This document shows, piece after piece, positions 51,099 through 59,606 of a DNA stretch of 64,000 bases. The notes below the pieces were generated by a model. That model saw only the letters and a list, made by a program, of their open reading frames with translations. It searched no databases and was not told the origin of the DNA. Source of the stretch: Kappaphycus alvarezii (taxonomy: Eukaryota; Rhodophyta; Florideophyceae; Gigartinales; Solieriaceae); the NCBI GenBank assembly GCA_002205965.3, contig NADL03000566.1:62001-126000 (forward strand), read 5' to 3'. The translations under genes were made by a program, and so were the position numbers. Each line of letters opens with the position of its first letter. Position 1 is the first letter of the stretch.

Positions 51099-52721
51099 TC
51101 AATCCTTTCCGAGAGAGCGCCGAAGCGCAGTGCCGACCTGGTTGGCATCGAAGCTTGGCCACCGGGCCACCACATGCTGGTCTGGGCGGATCAAATAGAC
51201 GGCCTGACGGGCGTCTGCGAGATAGCGCGCCCTCAACGTCTCCGACGGGCTGTCGACATGGACCACGTCCATGCTGACGCTCTCGGGGCAAAAAGCCGGC
51301 GGTCGTTCCCCCCCGAGGCTAAGCAGGACAAACCCACCGCGCATGTGATCCAAGAGATACCCATGGTCGAGCTCGGCGTCGGCGGCTGGGGCACCTGGCC
51401 GTGTCACCGCTGGGCCTCTGAGCGCGTCTTCGCCAAAGAGCGGCATGCCGTCGTAGACGCATGGTTTCGACAACCGACCCGAGTTGACCAAGGGGCGTGC
51501 AAAAGCATGACGATGCGCGAGGTCCAGAACCGCATTGCGGAATGTTTTGGACATCTCCGATTTTGGCGTCATGAAGTCGGTGGTACGCGACGAGTTTAAG
51601 ATGTTCTCGTCGGCGCCATAACCGCGCTCGTCGCTGTAGCTGTCGAGCAGTGCTTCGGGTGCCCAGCCTTTCAGCACCATATCCAGTTTCCAGGCCAGGT
51701 TCTCGGCGTCTTGCATCCCCGAATTGGCTCCGCGCGCACCAAAGGGCGACACCTGGTGTGCACTATCACCGGCAAAAAAAACGCGGCCATGTTGGAAGTG
51801 TTTCATGCGTCGGCATTGGAAGGTGTAGATCGAGGTCCACACCAGCTCGTAATCCGGCACGGAGCCGGTTTGGCTCGAGAGCATCGCATCAACCCGCGCA
51901 CGGATGCGATCTTCTTGCAATTCCTTGCTGCGATCGATCTCCCAGCCCACTTGGAAGTCGATGCGCCACATATTGTCGGGTTGCTTGTGCAAGAGTGCGG
52001 ATTGGCCGCTGTCTTTGAATGGCGGCTCAAACCAGAACCAGCGCTCGGTGGGGAAATCAGCAGCCATGCGAATATCGGCGATCAGGAAATTGTCCTCGAA
52101 CACCCGGCCCTCAAAATCGAGCCCCATCATCGTGCGCACCGGCGATCGCGCGCCGTCACAGGCGATGAGCCAATCGGCTTCAAGCGCGTAGGGGCCGTCG
52201 GGCGTATCGACTGCGATACTCACGCCATCGTCTTGGCGCTCGACCGATGTCACGGCATTGCACCCTCGGACTTCAATCGCTGCACCCGATGCCCGGGCCC
52301 GTTGAATCCCATCAAATAGAAACTTTTCGAAGTAAGGCTGCTGTAGATTGATGAAAGCAGGCAGCCGATGCCCATCCTCGGGCAAGAGATCGAAGTGGAA
52401 CAGCCGGTTTTCACCGTGAAACACCCGGCCGAGTTGCCAAACGACGCCCTTATCGACCATCGCTTGCCCAACGCCCAAGCGGTGCGAAATGTCCAGCGTG
52501 CGCTTGGCAAAGCAGATCGCCTTCGAGCCCTCGCCGACGCCGTCGTGGTCGTCGAGTACCAACACCGGCGTGCCGCGCTGGCCGAGGTCCAGTGCCGTCG
52601 CTAGTCCAACAAGTCCGCCACCGACGATGACCACCGGATGACGCCGCGGGCGGGCGTCTTGATCCGGCACTTTCGCGTAGGGATAGAGCTTAAAAACCGT
52701 GTCGTAGCGTCGCGCGACCAT
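51099..52721 (-). CDS. FAD-dependent aromatic hydroxylase (PF01494/MhpA type)
   Basis: A 540-residue flavoprotein monooxygenase. The FAD-binding GxGxxG is seen in VVIVGGGLVGLATALDL near residue 30, the DG motif in LIACDGARSPVR, and the GD motif in FFAGDSAHQVSPFGARGANSG. A thioredoxin-like C-terminal domain follows, as in MhpA and phenol hydroxylases. Beside homogentisate dioxygenase, the best guess is ring hydroxylation of an arylacetate to homogentisate (4-hydroxyphenylacetate 1-hydroxylase or 3-hydroxyphenylacetate 6-hydroxylase); the exact substrate cannot be read from sequence. ATG has AAGGA at 7 bases. It lies 24 bases after the MBL gene and 4 bases before DUF2783. Confidence 0.88.
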   Translation of the reverse strand: MVARRYDTVFKLYPYAKVPDQDARPRRHPVVIVGGGLVGLATALDLGQRGTPVLVLDDHDGVGEGSKAICFAKRTLDISHRLGVGQAMVDKGVVWQLGRVFHGENRLFHFDLLPEDGHRLPAFINLQQPYFEKFLFDGIQRARASGAAIEVRGCNAVTSVERQDDGVSIAVDTPDGPYALEADWLIACDGARSPVRTMMGLDFEGRVFEDNFLIADIRMAADFPTERWFWFEPPFKDSGQSALLHKQPDNMWRIDFQVGWEIDRSKELQEDRIRARVDAMLSSQTGSVPDYELVWTSIYTFQCRRMKHFQHGRVFFAGDSAHQVSPFGARGANSGMQDAENLAWKLDMVLKGWAPEALLDSYSDERGYGADENILNSSRTTDFMTPKSEMSKTFRNAVLDLAHRHAFARPLVNSGRLSKPCVYDGMPLFGEDALRGPAVTRPGAPAADAELDHGYLLDHMRGGFVLLSLGGERPPAFCPESVSMDVVHVDSPSETLRARYLADARQAVYLIRPDQHVVARWPSFDANQVGTALRRSLGKD

Positions 52722-52745
52722 GGTTAGATCCTTCCGCGCTGATGG

Positions 52746-53696
52746 CTAGTTCTGCAAAGCTTGCCACATCTCGATGTCGCGCTTGGCGGTCCAAATGCGT
52801 GGATGAGCGATGCCTCGCGCCTCGTCATAAGCGCGGCTGACATTGAAGGGCAGGCAGTGCTCGTAAATGGCGTAGTCCCCAAATTTGGGATCGCATTCGG
52901 CCCGAACCGCGTCCCATGCGTCCTTCAGGGATCCTCCGGCCATAGCGACCCTCGCTGCAGGACGGTAGGTGCTGTCGACGAAATCACGGGTTGATTCAAT
53001 GGCACGCCAGACGGTGTCTTTACCGATCAGAGCGTTGCCTCGACCGGGGGCGATAGCATCGACGTCGTAGGCTTTGATCGCATCCAGTGTTGCGCCCCAA
53101 TCAGCGAAATGCCCGTCGCCGCAGTAGCAAGCGGAGTGGTCTTCCACGATATCGCCGGTGAACATGACGTTTTGATCCGGCACATAGATCACGGCGTCAC
53201 CGGCGGTGTGGGCGCGGCCGATATGCTTGATGTCGACCCGGCGCTTGCCGAGGTAGACGCTCATCTGCTCGGAGAAGGTCGTCGTGGGATAGGTGAGCCC
53301 CGGGATGCTTTCGTGTCCTTCGAAAAGGCGGGGAAAGCGCTGAAATTCGCTGTCCCAATCCTCTTGTCCACGCTCGATGACCATCGAACGGGCCACGTCT
53401 GACATGATGATCTGGCCGGCGTTGTAGGCCGAAGCCCCCAAGACCCGAACGGCGTGGTAGTGGGTGAGGACGAGGTGGCTGATCGGCTTGTCCGTGACCT
53501 CGCGCACCTTTTCGATCACCTTATGGGCCAAGCGTGGGGTGGCCTGCGCCTCGACCACCATCACGCTGTGCTCGCCAATGACGACGCCGGAGTTGGGATC
53601 GCCTTCGGCGGTAAAGGCCCAGAGGCCGTCGCCGATCTCGTCGAAGGTGATTTCCTTCTCGGTCAGGTCTCCCTGAGACGCGAAAGCTTTGGCCAT
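52746..53696 (-). CDS. MBL-fold hydrolase-like protein with altered HxHxDH motif
   Basis: A 316-residue metallo-beta-lactamase-fold protein. The normal zinc motif HxHxDH is replaced: the sequence is THYHAVRV, so H79 and H81 are kept but the D and H of the second site are V83 and R84. Later ligands remain (GRAHTAGDAVIYVP, FTGDIVEDHS), and YCGDGHFADW follows. At most one metal site may be intact. It starts 4 bases after the fumarylacetoacetase stop, with GGAGGA overlapping that stop, so it belongs to the pathway. No maleylacetoacetate isomerase is encoded here, so a role at that step or as a thioesterase/lactonase is possible, but unproven. Confidence 0.85.
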   Translation of the reverse strand: MAKAFASQGDLTEKEITFDEIGDGLWAFTAEGDPNSGVVIGEHSVMVVEAQATPRLAHKVIEKVREVTDKPISHLVLTHYHAVRVLGASAYNAGQIIMSDVARSMVIERGQEDWDSEFQRFPRLFEGHESIPGLTYPTTTFSEQMSVYLGKRRVDIKHIGRAHTAGDAVIYVPDQNVMFTGDIVEDHSACYCGDGHFADWGATLDAIKAYDVDAIAPGRGNALIGKDTVWRAIESTRDFVDSTYRPAARVAMAGGSLKDAWDAVRAECDPKFGDYAIYEHCLPFNVSRAYDEARGIAHPRIWTAKRDIEMWQALQN

Positions 53697-53700
53697 GTCC

Positions 53701-54924
53701 TTATCCTCCGAAGGGGTGGGTCAGGGCGGGCAGCACCGTGCCGATGCAGTCGCCAAATCCGATCTGGTAGCCTTGAGCGCGGGCAGCACCATGCAAGCCG
53801 AGCGTGTCGCCGTCCTCGATGAAGCTGCGCGTGCCTGAACCGGTCTCGAAAGGCTCCTTGCCACCCCAGCTGAGCTCCAGAAGCGAGCCACGGCTCGCGC
53901 GCTCCGGGCCCGAAATGGTGCCCGAGCCCAAGAGGTCGCCCACCCTCATCGGACAGCCCGAGGTGGTGTGGTGCGCCAGTTGTTGGGCGGCGGAGTAGTA
54001 CATCTGGTTGTAGTTGACGCGCGTGATCGTGTCGTTATTGAGCGTGACCGATAGCTCGATGTCGTACAGCATGGGGCCGGTGTCGCGCAGATGGGGGAGC
54101 AGATCCCGTTCTCGGGCGGGTGTGCTACAGCGAAAGGGTTCAAGTGCTGCTTTGGTGACGATCCAGGGGCTGATCGATGTGGCCGTGGCTTTGGCTTGGA
54201 ACGGCCCGAGCGGCTGATACTCCCAGGCTTGGATGTCGCGGGCCGACCAATCATTCAGCAGCACGTAGCCGAAGATGTTGCCATCCGCCTGGTCGACGCT
54301 GATCGGCCCCACCGAGCCTCGGCCGACAATCGCGCCCATTTCGAGCTCGATGTCAAAGCGCTCTGACGGCGCCCAGCGTGGAGCGTCGTCGTTAGGTCCT
54401 TTGAGTTGCCCCCAAGGACGACGAATGTCGGTACCCGACACCACCACCGATGATGCACGCCCGTTGTATCCGATGGGGATGTGCAGCCAGTTGGGAGGTA
54501 GCGCGTTTTCGGCGCCGCGAAACATGGTTCCCACATTGGTCGCATGGTGGCGTCCGGCGTAGAAGTCGGTGAACTCAGACACGGTGAAGGGCAGGTGCAG
54601 GGTCGCCTCGTCTTGGGGCACCAACGCGTCCGGCCGCGGTTGATGACCCGCGGCCAGCGCTTCGCTCAGAGCGCCGCGAAACGCCGCCCAGTCGTCTGGA
54701 CTCAAGCTCATGAGCCCGTTCCAGCCCCGCGGGTCACTCACCACGCCGGCATCGACCGGCCACGTGTCGGCGAGCTTGACCACGTCCAGGATCTGGTCGC
54801 CGATCGCCACCCCCAAGCGGCGATGGTCGCCCTGGGTTGAGAACACGCCATAGGGCAGGTTGTTGAGGGGAAATGGGGTCTCTTCAGAATTCGCCGAAGC
54901 CACCCACGAGCGTTTCAATACCAT
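53701..54924 (-). CDS. fahA: Fumarylacetoacetase
   Basis: Hydrolyses fumarylacetoacetate to fumarate and acetoacetate, the last step of the homogentisate pathway. The N-terminal domain includes FPLNNLPYGVFS; the catalytic domain has FTDFYAGRHHATNVGTMFRG, LNDWSARDIQAWEYQPLGPF and the C-terminal GSGTISGPERASRGSLLELS. All are strongly conserved family blocks. Length (407) is close to the usual 420. ATG follows GAGGA at 6 bases. A 107-base gap containing a small hairpin (54953-54982) separates it from hmgA upstream. Confidence 0.96.
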   Translation of the reverse strand: MVLKRSWVASANSEETPFPLNNLPYGVFSTQGDHRRLGVAIGDQILDVVKLADTWPVDAGVVSDPRGWNGLMSLSPDDWAAFRGALSEALAAGHQPRPDALVPQDEATLHLPFTVSEFTDFYAGRHHATNVGTMFRGAENALPPNWLHIPIGYNGRASSVVVSGTDIRRPWGQLKGPNDDAPRWAPSERFDIELEMGAIVGRGSVGPISVDQADGNIFGYVLLNDWSARDIQAWEYQPLGPFQAKATATSISPWIVTKAALEPFRCSTPARERDLLPHLRDTGPMLYDIELSVTLNNDTITRVNYNQMYYSAAQQLAHHTTSGCPMRVGDLLGSGTISGPERASRGSLLELSWGGKEPFETGSGTRSFIEDGDTLGLHGAARAQGYQIGFGDCIGTVLPALTHPFGG

Positions 54925-55031
54925 GGAGCATCCTCTTTTTTTCGAACGTGCCGCCTCGACAGCCCGTCTGGCAAGACGAGGCCCATCGTGTGGCGCATTG
55001 CCAACCGCTCAGGCGACAAAACGACCAGAAT

Positions 55032-56387
55032 CTATTTTAGACCCGGTGTACCGTCAAATCTCTTTTCCAGTGATGTCCAACAATCAATGTAATCGTCCTG
55101 AAGCGGTGCTTCGTTGGCCGCAAATTCGGTCAGATGTTGTGGGAAGCGGGTCTCGAACATGAACGACATGGTGCAGTCGAGTTTACCGGGGCTCAGATCA
55201 GCCTGGGATGCCTTATCAAAGGCGCTGCGGTCTGGGCCGTGGGGCAGCATCATATTGTGCAAGCTCGTGCCGCCGGGAACAAATCCTTGGGGCTTGGCAT
55301 CATACTCGCCATAAATGTTGCCCATCATCTCGGACATGACGTTCTTGTGGTACCAGGGTGGGCGGAAGGTGTTCTCGGCGACCAGCCAGCGTTCACGAAA
55401 GAGCACGAAGTCGATGTTGGCCACGCCCGGTTGGCCCGAGGGGGCTGTCAGTACGGTAAAGATCGAGGGATCTGGGTGGTCGAATAGGATCGCGCCGACC
55501 GGACAATACGTTTTGAGATCGTATTTACACGGCGCGTAGTTTCCATGCCAGGCGACGATATCGAGTGGCGAGTGGTCGATCTGGGTTTCGTGAAACTGGC
55601 CGCACCACTTGACGGTGACTGTCGACGGCGCTTCACGGTCTTCAAAGGCCGCTACGGGTGCTTTGAAGTCGCGTGGGTTCGCCAGAGCATTGGCCCCGAT
55701 CGGACCGCGATCCGGCAGGTCAAACTTTTGGCCGTAATTCTCACAAACAAAGCCGCGGCAGGGACCTTCTAGGACTTCAACCCGGTAAACCAGCCCGCGC
55801 GGTAGGATCGCGATTTCCTGGGGTCCGATGTCGACTATACCGAGTTCGGTGGCGAAGCGCAGACGACCCATCTGCGGAACGATCAACAGCTCGGAGTCGG
55901 CGGAATAGAAGTAGCTGTCCACCATACTTTCGGTGACCAGATAGATATGACTCGCCATGCCCACCTGCGTGTTCACATCGCCGGCCGTTGTCATGGTGCG
56001 CATCCCGGTGAGCCAGCTGAGCGGCGCGTCGGTCTGAGGCAGCGGATCCCAGCGGTATTGACCGAGCGAGATGATATCGTTGCTGATTTGAGGCGCGGTT
56101 TTCCAGTACGGCAGCTCGATCCGTTCAAAGCGGTGGGTGTGTTTGACCGACGGACGGATGCGATAGCACCAGGTGCGCTCGGGCCCGGGTCGGGTAAAGG
56201 CCGTACCGGATAGCTGTTCACCATAAAGGCCGTAATTGCATCGCTGGGGGCTATTCATGCCTTGAGGTAGAGCGTCGGGCAGTGCCTCGGTTTCGAAGTC
56301 ATTACCCCATCCGGGCATGTATCCATCATGCGTACCCACCCCGGACAGCGCGCGCTGCAGGCCGGAGACCAAGACTGTCTGATTCAT
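55032..56387 (-). CDS. hmgA: Homogentisate 1,2-dioxygenase
   Basis: An iron(II) ring-cleaving dioxygenase that converts homogentisate to maleylacetoacetate. Conserved parts include [15 protein letters not shown] at the N-terminus, [26 protein letters not shown], and the metal-binding C-terminal half with [20 protein letters not shown] and [11 protein letters not shown], which hold the two His and one Glu iron ligands. The start ATG at 56387 has GAGGA at 7 bases; an upstream in-frame start would add eight residues. 451 residues is normal. It lies 59 bases after the aldoxime dehydratase gene. Confidence 0.97.
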   Translation of the reverse strand: MNQTVLVSGLQRALSGVGTHDGYMPGWGNDFETEALPDALPQGMNSPQRCNYGLYGEQLSGTAFTRPGPERTWCYRIRPSVKHTHRFERIELPYWKTAPQISNDIISLGQYRWDPLPQTDAPLSWLTGMRTMTTAGDVNTQVGMASHIYLVTESMVDSYFYSADSELLIVPQMGRLRFATELGIVDIGPQEIAILPRGLVYRVEVLEGPCRGFVCENYGQKFDLPDRGPIGANALANPRDFKAPVAAFEDREAPSTVTVKWCGQFHETQIDHSPLDIVAWHGNYAPCKYDLKTYCPVGAILFDHPDPSIFTVLTAPSGQPGVANIDFVLFRERWLVAENTFRPPWYHKNVMSEMMGNIYGEYDAKPQGFVPGGTSLHNMMLPHGPDRSAFDKASQADLSPGKLDCTMSFMFETRFPQHLTEFAANEAPLQDDYIDCWTSLEKRFDGTPGLK

Positions 56388-56446
56388 CGTACCATCCTCG
56401 CTGACCGCCACACGCTAGGCAACCCGATCACGCCCACTCTAGCCTC

Positions 56447-57460
56447 TCAACGTGGCATCCAACCGGTTCCGGCCCGACACCTGACATACTCGGCCCGGCA
56501 CTCGCTAGCCGGCAGCACAGAGACCTCGTGCCAAAGCCGCAATTGCAGGTTGGGGCCGTGCTTGGGTGCCAAGGCCAAGAAGGTGTTGAAGATCTTGAGG
56601 TGGGTCGGATGATGTTCGGCCCAGCCTTCGAGATCCGTCAGCGTTCGGAAATACGCCATCCCAGCGGAGCGCTTGGCAAGCGTGCCGTCCCGGTTCAGAT
56701 CGCGCATGTACCGACAAGCGTAGCAATTTACTTCGTCGCCCCGGTCACGCAGAAAGTGCATTCCCGCTTCGAGTACCGGCTGAATATGCTCCTCGTACTC
56801 GGCCCATTGGTCAGGATCGCAATGCTCCCAATCCTGACCCGAGCGGATGATGCACAGGTTTTCGTGGGCCTCGACCACCACATGCTCGTCATCGTTTTTG
56901 GTCACACGCACCGGTTCGGTGGCCTCGAGGCTGTCATGGGCCGATCGGGGAATGCGATCTCGCATGCCGCCCCAATACTGGTGATGCGGGATCGGTCCGA
57001 CCGTGCCTTCGCGCATCTGGCTGTAGCCGTGGTCGTGTTCGGGCCCCGAAAAAAGCGTCTCGGTGCGTTCGTGCGGAATGTTGACGCATTCCTTGATCAA
57101 CCCCACGTTGCCGCGGGCGGTCTGTGCCTCCCAAAAGCCCAGGAACCGGCTTCCCTCGAGCACAGCTCTAGCATCGGTATGGCTCCGCCAATACGCAATG
57201 CAGACGGTCTCGTGAAGACCGCCGCCGGCATCCGACGTCACCAAATCGCGGGCTTCGGCTCCGTCAAGCGCATCGTGAAGCGCTCCGAGCGCTTCGATGA
57301 CATCAACGTCGGCGTGGTGTTGAAAGCCTAGGACGGCCATCGCAACAGCCGTATCGGCGTCGCTGAAGGTGGACGACCAGGCCGGGACGGGGGGCTGCCA
57401 GTCCCGGGGCATGCGTAAGGGATAGGTGCGCTCGGTGGGGATGGCACTATTCGACCGCAT
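56447..57460 (-). CDS. oxd: Heme-dependent aldoxime dehydratase
   Basis: Dehydrates aldoximes (R-CH=NOH) to nitriles (R-CN) using a b-type heme bound directly to the substrate nitrogen. At 337 residues it is near the usual 350. Family features are FGYQ-like dimer strands, CVNIPHERTETLFSG, CYACRYMRD, then the region with the probable heme-ligand histidine H287 in HPTHLKIFNTF and the probable catalytic histidine H311 in LRLWHEVSVL. ATG at 57460 overlaps the end of the nitrilase gene by 14 bases and has a GAGG 9 bases upstream. The frame is open to 57517 but without support. The direct linkage to a nitrilase is the classical aldoxime-nitrile arrangement. Confidence 0.9.
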   Translation of the reverse strand: MRSNSAIPTERTYPLRMPRDWQPPVPAWSSTFSDADTAVAMAVLGFQHHADVDVIEALGALHDALDGAEARDLVTSDAGGGLHETVCIAYWRSHTDARAVLEGSRFLGFWEAQTARGNVGLIKECVNIPHERTETLFSGPEHDHGYSQMREGTVGPIPHHQYWGGMRDRIPRSAHDSLEATEPVRVTKNDDEHVVVEAHENLCIIRSGQDWEHCDPDQWAEYEEHIQPVLEAGMHFLRDRGDEVNCYACRYMRDLNRDGTLAKRSAGMAYFRTLTDLEGWAEHHPTHLKIFNTFLALAPKHGPNLQLRLWHEVSVLPASECRAEYVRCRAGTGWMPR

Positions 57461-58481
57461 GAGCTTGTGCCTCGGGCTGCCGCGCATCGGCCGTTGCGGT
57501 TTCGACCACGTCTTCAAAACCCGAAGCGTCGTCGAAATCGATTACCGCGCGCTGCTTCTTGCGGTTGACCAAAAGGCGGGTGCTGTCGCGTTTGGCGTAG
57601 TGACCGACCGGGTCAGCTGCGGCTTTCGCGTAGCCGATGAGATGCAGATCGATATCGGCAACCATGATCCCCTCCTGGTCGGGCGCAATGCGATCGGCGA
57701 GCTCGGAGCCGTCGGGTCCGTAAATCGCCGTATAGCCGCCGCCGAGCGGGCAGAGCGCCTCTTTTTCCGGGTCGCCTTGGCAGACTTCATCCTGCATGGC
57801 CTTGTTCACGAGTGAGCAGGGAGCTACTACGAAGCAGGATCCCTCGACCGCATAGATCATCGACGCGCTGTTGTTGACCTGATGCCCGAGCGCATACGCG
57901 GTGCCCTCGTAAAGTGCGAGGTTCGGCCATGCCGCGCAGTGGATCTGCTCATTCTGAGCGTACATCGCGTATTTGGACAACGGTTGGAGATGCTCCCAGC
58001 AGGCCAGTTGCCCGACTCGGCCGATGGAGGTTTCGACCACCCTGAGATCGCTGCCATCGCCCTCACCGAAGACGCTGCGCTCCACATGCGTGGGCTTCAG
58101 CTTGCGGCGGCGGCTGACGACTTTGCCGGTCTCGTCGAAATGCCATTGAGCGATGTAGAGCGAGCCGCCGTCACGTTCTGAGCAACCCATCGACAGTTGA
58201 ATCGCATGGTCGCGACACGCCTGAGCGAGTTTTCTTTCGTGTTCAGAACCCGCAACAATCGAGTTATCGAAATAGCGCCCGACGAATTGCATCTGCCAGG
58301 CGACAGGCCCAAGCCAGATGTAATTGGGGTAGCCGGGGAGCCAGGTTTCCGAAAAAGCCACCAACTTGGCGCCTTGCGACGCCGCTTCGGCGATCAGAGC
58401 TACGGCCTTGTCGACACCCGAATCCAGATCGAGGAAACAGGGAGCGGCCTGAACCGCGGCGATTTTGAACGATGTTGTCAT
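57447..58481 (-). CDS. nit: Nitrilase
   Basis: Hydrolyses nitriles to carboxylic acids and ammonia. The catalytic triad of the nitrilase branch is visible: E45 in FSETWLPGYP, K129 in RRKLKPTHVER and C161 in LACWEHLQPLSKY. Those surrounding blocks separate true nitrilases from amidases of the superfamily. 344 residues is typical. The start is ATG at 58481, with a strong GGAGGAA at 4 bases. It is the first gene of the operon and overlaps the aldoxime dehydratase gene, so the nitrile made by one enzyme is the expected substrate of the other; arylacetonitriles fit the downstream genes. Confidence 0.95.
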   Translation of the reverse strand: MTTSFKIAAVQAAPCFLDLDSGVDKAVALIAEAASQGAKLVAFSETWLPGYPNYIWLGPVAWQMQFVGRYFDNSIVAGSEHERKLAQACRDHAIQLSMGCSERDGGSLYIAQWHFDETGKVVSRRRKLKPTHVERSVFGEGDGSDLRVVETSIGRVGQLACWEHLQPLSKYAMYAQNEQIHCAAWPNLALYEGTAYALGHQVNNSASMIYAVEGSCFVVAPCSLVNKAMQDEVCQGDPEKEALCPLGGGYTAIYGPDGSELADRIAPDQEGIMVADIDLHLIGYAKAAADPVGHYAKRDSTRLLVNRKKQRAVIDFDDASGFEDVVETATADARQPEAQAHAVE

Positions 58482-58503
58482 GGTATTCCTCCCCATCCCG
58501 GTG

Positions 58504-58554
58504 TTCTCACCGCGTGAAGCCCATCAACTCAGTCTTTGAATGGTGATAAATCAC
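58504..58554. promoter_or_regulatory. Candidate operator repeats upstream of the nitrilase operon
   Basis: GTGAT-AA-ATCAC (58543-58554) is a perfect inverted repeat, and a looser one, TTCTCAC-CGC-GTGAAG (58504-58519), lies between it and the gene. Both are where a regulator of the operon would bind; no regulator gene is adjacent. The rest of 58482-58667 shows no clear promoter. Confidence 0.3.
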
Positions 58555-58667
58555 GTTTTAAGCCTGCTGCTCGAAACCGTGAAAGATTTCGGGCATCAGG
58601 TCAAGAACACGCGAGACGGCTTAGTAGGAGCGGCGATCTTGGGGAGGAGATTGGGCGCCGCTTAAGG

Positions 58668-59591
58668 TTACGCCGCCTCGAGGTAACCGCGCGAGAAGAG
58701 GTGATTCAAGGCCTTGATCACCATATGATCTGGCGAGTCAGATTCGTCAATGATGCGCTGAATCGTCCCGAAATTCAATACATTCTGGATGAGATCGAGC
58801 TCGGCTTTACTCAGATCCGATAAGCGCGGCACTAAGGGATCGCATAGAATGATGGGAGAGCTACGCGTCGGGAGATTTTCTTCGATGCGACGGGTCTCGT
58901 CGATGTTGCGTAGCTCATCGAGTAAGATATTTTGCGTCGTGCCGTTTAGTTTTTCGCTGAATGTGGTGCTCTCATCGAAATCGTCGAGCTGAAATTGCCC
59001 GGCTTCCCAGGTGAGCATTCGGCTCAGAGCTTTGCGTGAGGAAAAACGGTAACCTTCAATTCGAGCGAAGATGAGCTGGCCTTGCTTGATGAAGATATCG
59101 CCGCTGCTCATGCCTCTGATCCGCAGGACCCCCGACTTTCGGTTGGTTCCGAAAAGCTGAAGCAGATCCGGAAGCGGCACTTCTTCGAGATCACCGCTCA
59201 TCGCGGTGCTGCTACGCGATCGATTACCGAGCTGAGCCATCATGGTGCGCACCGCATCACGGTCCTCGAGCATGGCGCGATCGAGGGTCATGCTGGTCGC
59301 CGGGATCACCTTTAAGATCGACGTTCCGATCAAGACTCGGTCATTCTCCTGGAGGTAGCTGCGCTTGATTCTTTCCCCATTGACGAAGGTTCCGTTGGTC
59401 GAGCTCAGATCGGTGATCTCTATCGAACCACCATCGACCATGATCTTCGCATGTTTGCGAGACACCATGTCCTCGACCAAAACCAAATCGAGATCCGATG
59501 CCCTGCCAATCAGTATTTCGCGGTTCGTCGGGATCGGAAACTCGCCGCCCTGATACTTGCCGGAAATAAACTTGAACGCATAACCGGTCAT
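58668..59591 (-). CDS. FHA domain protein with DUF4388 (PATAN-like) domain
   Basis: A 307-residue cytoplasmic protein. The N-terminal FHA domain (about residues 5-95) has the phosphothreonine-binding pattern LIGRASDLDLVLVEDMVSRK then H and SSTNGTFVNG. A DUF4388 domain (about 130-230; SGDLEEVPLPDLLQLFGTNR and on) and a short helical end follow. FHA plus DUF4388 is frequent in Myxococcota and suggests signalling through threonine phosphorylation; no kinase gene is in the window. ATG at 59591 has a weak ribosome-binding site. It lies 15 bases after the TPR gene, so they are probably co-transcribed. Confidence 0.88.
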   Translation of the reverse strand: MTGYAFKFISGKYQGGEFPIPTNREILIGRASDLDLVLVEDMVSRKHAKIMVDGGSIEITDLSSTNGTFVNGERIKRSYLQENDRVLIGTSILKVIPATSMTLDRAMLEDRDAVRTMMAQLGNRSRSSTAMSGDLEEVPLPDLLQLFGTNRKSGVLRIRGMSSGDIFIKQGQLIFARIEGYRFSSRKALSRMLTWEAGQFQLDDFDESTTFSEKLNGTTQNILLDELRNIDETRRIEENLPTRSSPIILCDPLVPRLSDLSKAELDLIQNVLNFGTIQRIIDESDSPDHMVIKALNHLFSRGYLEAA

Positions 59592-59606
59592 AACCACCGC
59601 GTCCGA

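Noticed and set aside
56528-57331. A 267-codon plus-strand ORF
   Set aside because: Antisense to aldoxime dehydratase, which has family motifs and good operon context.
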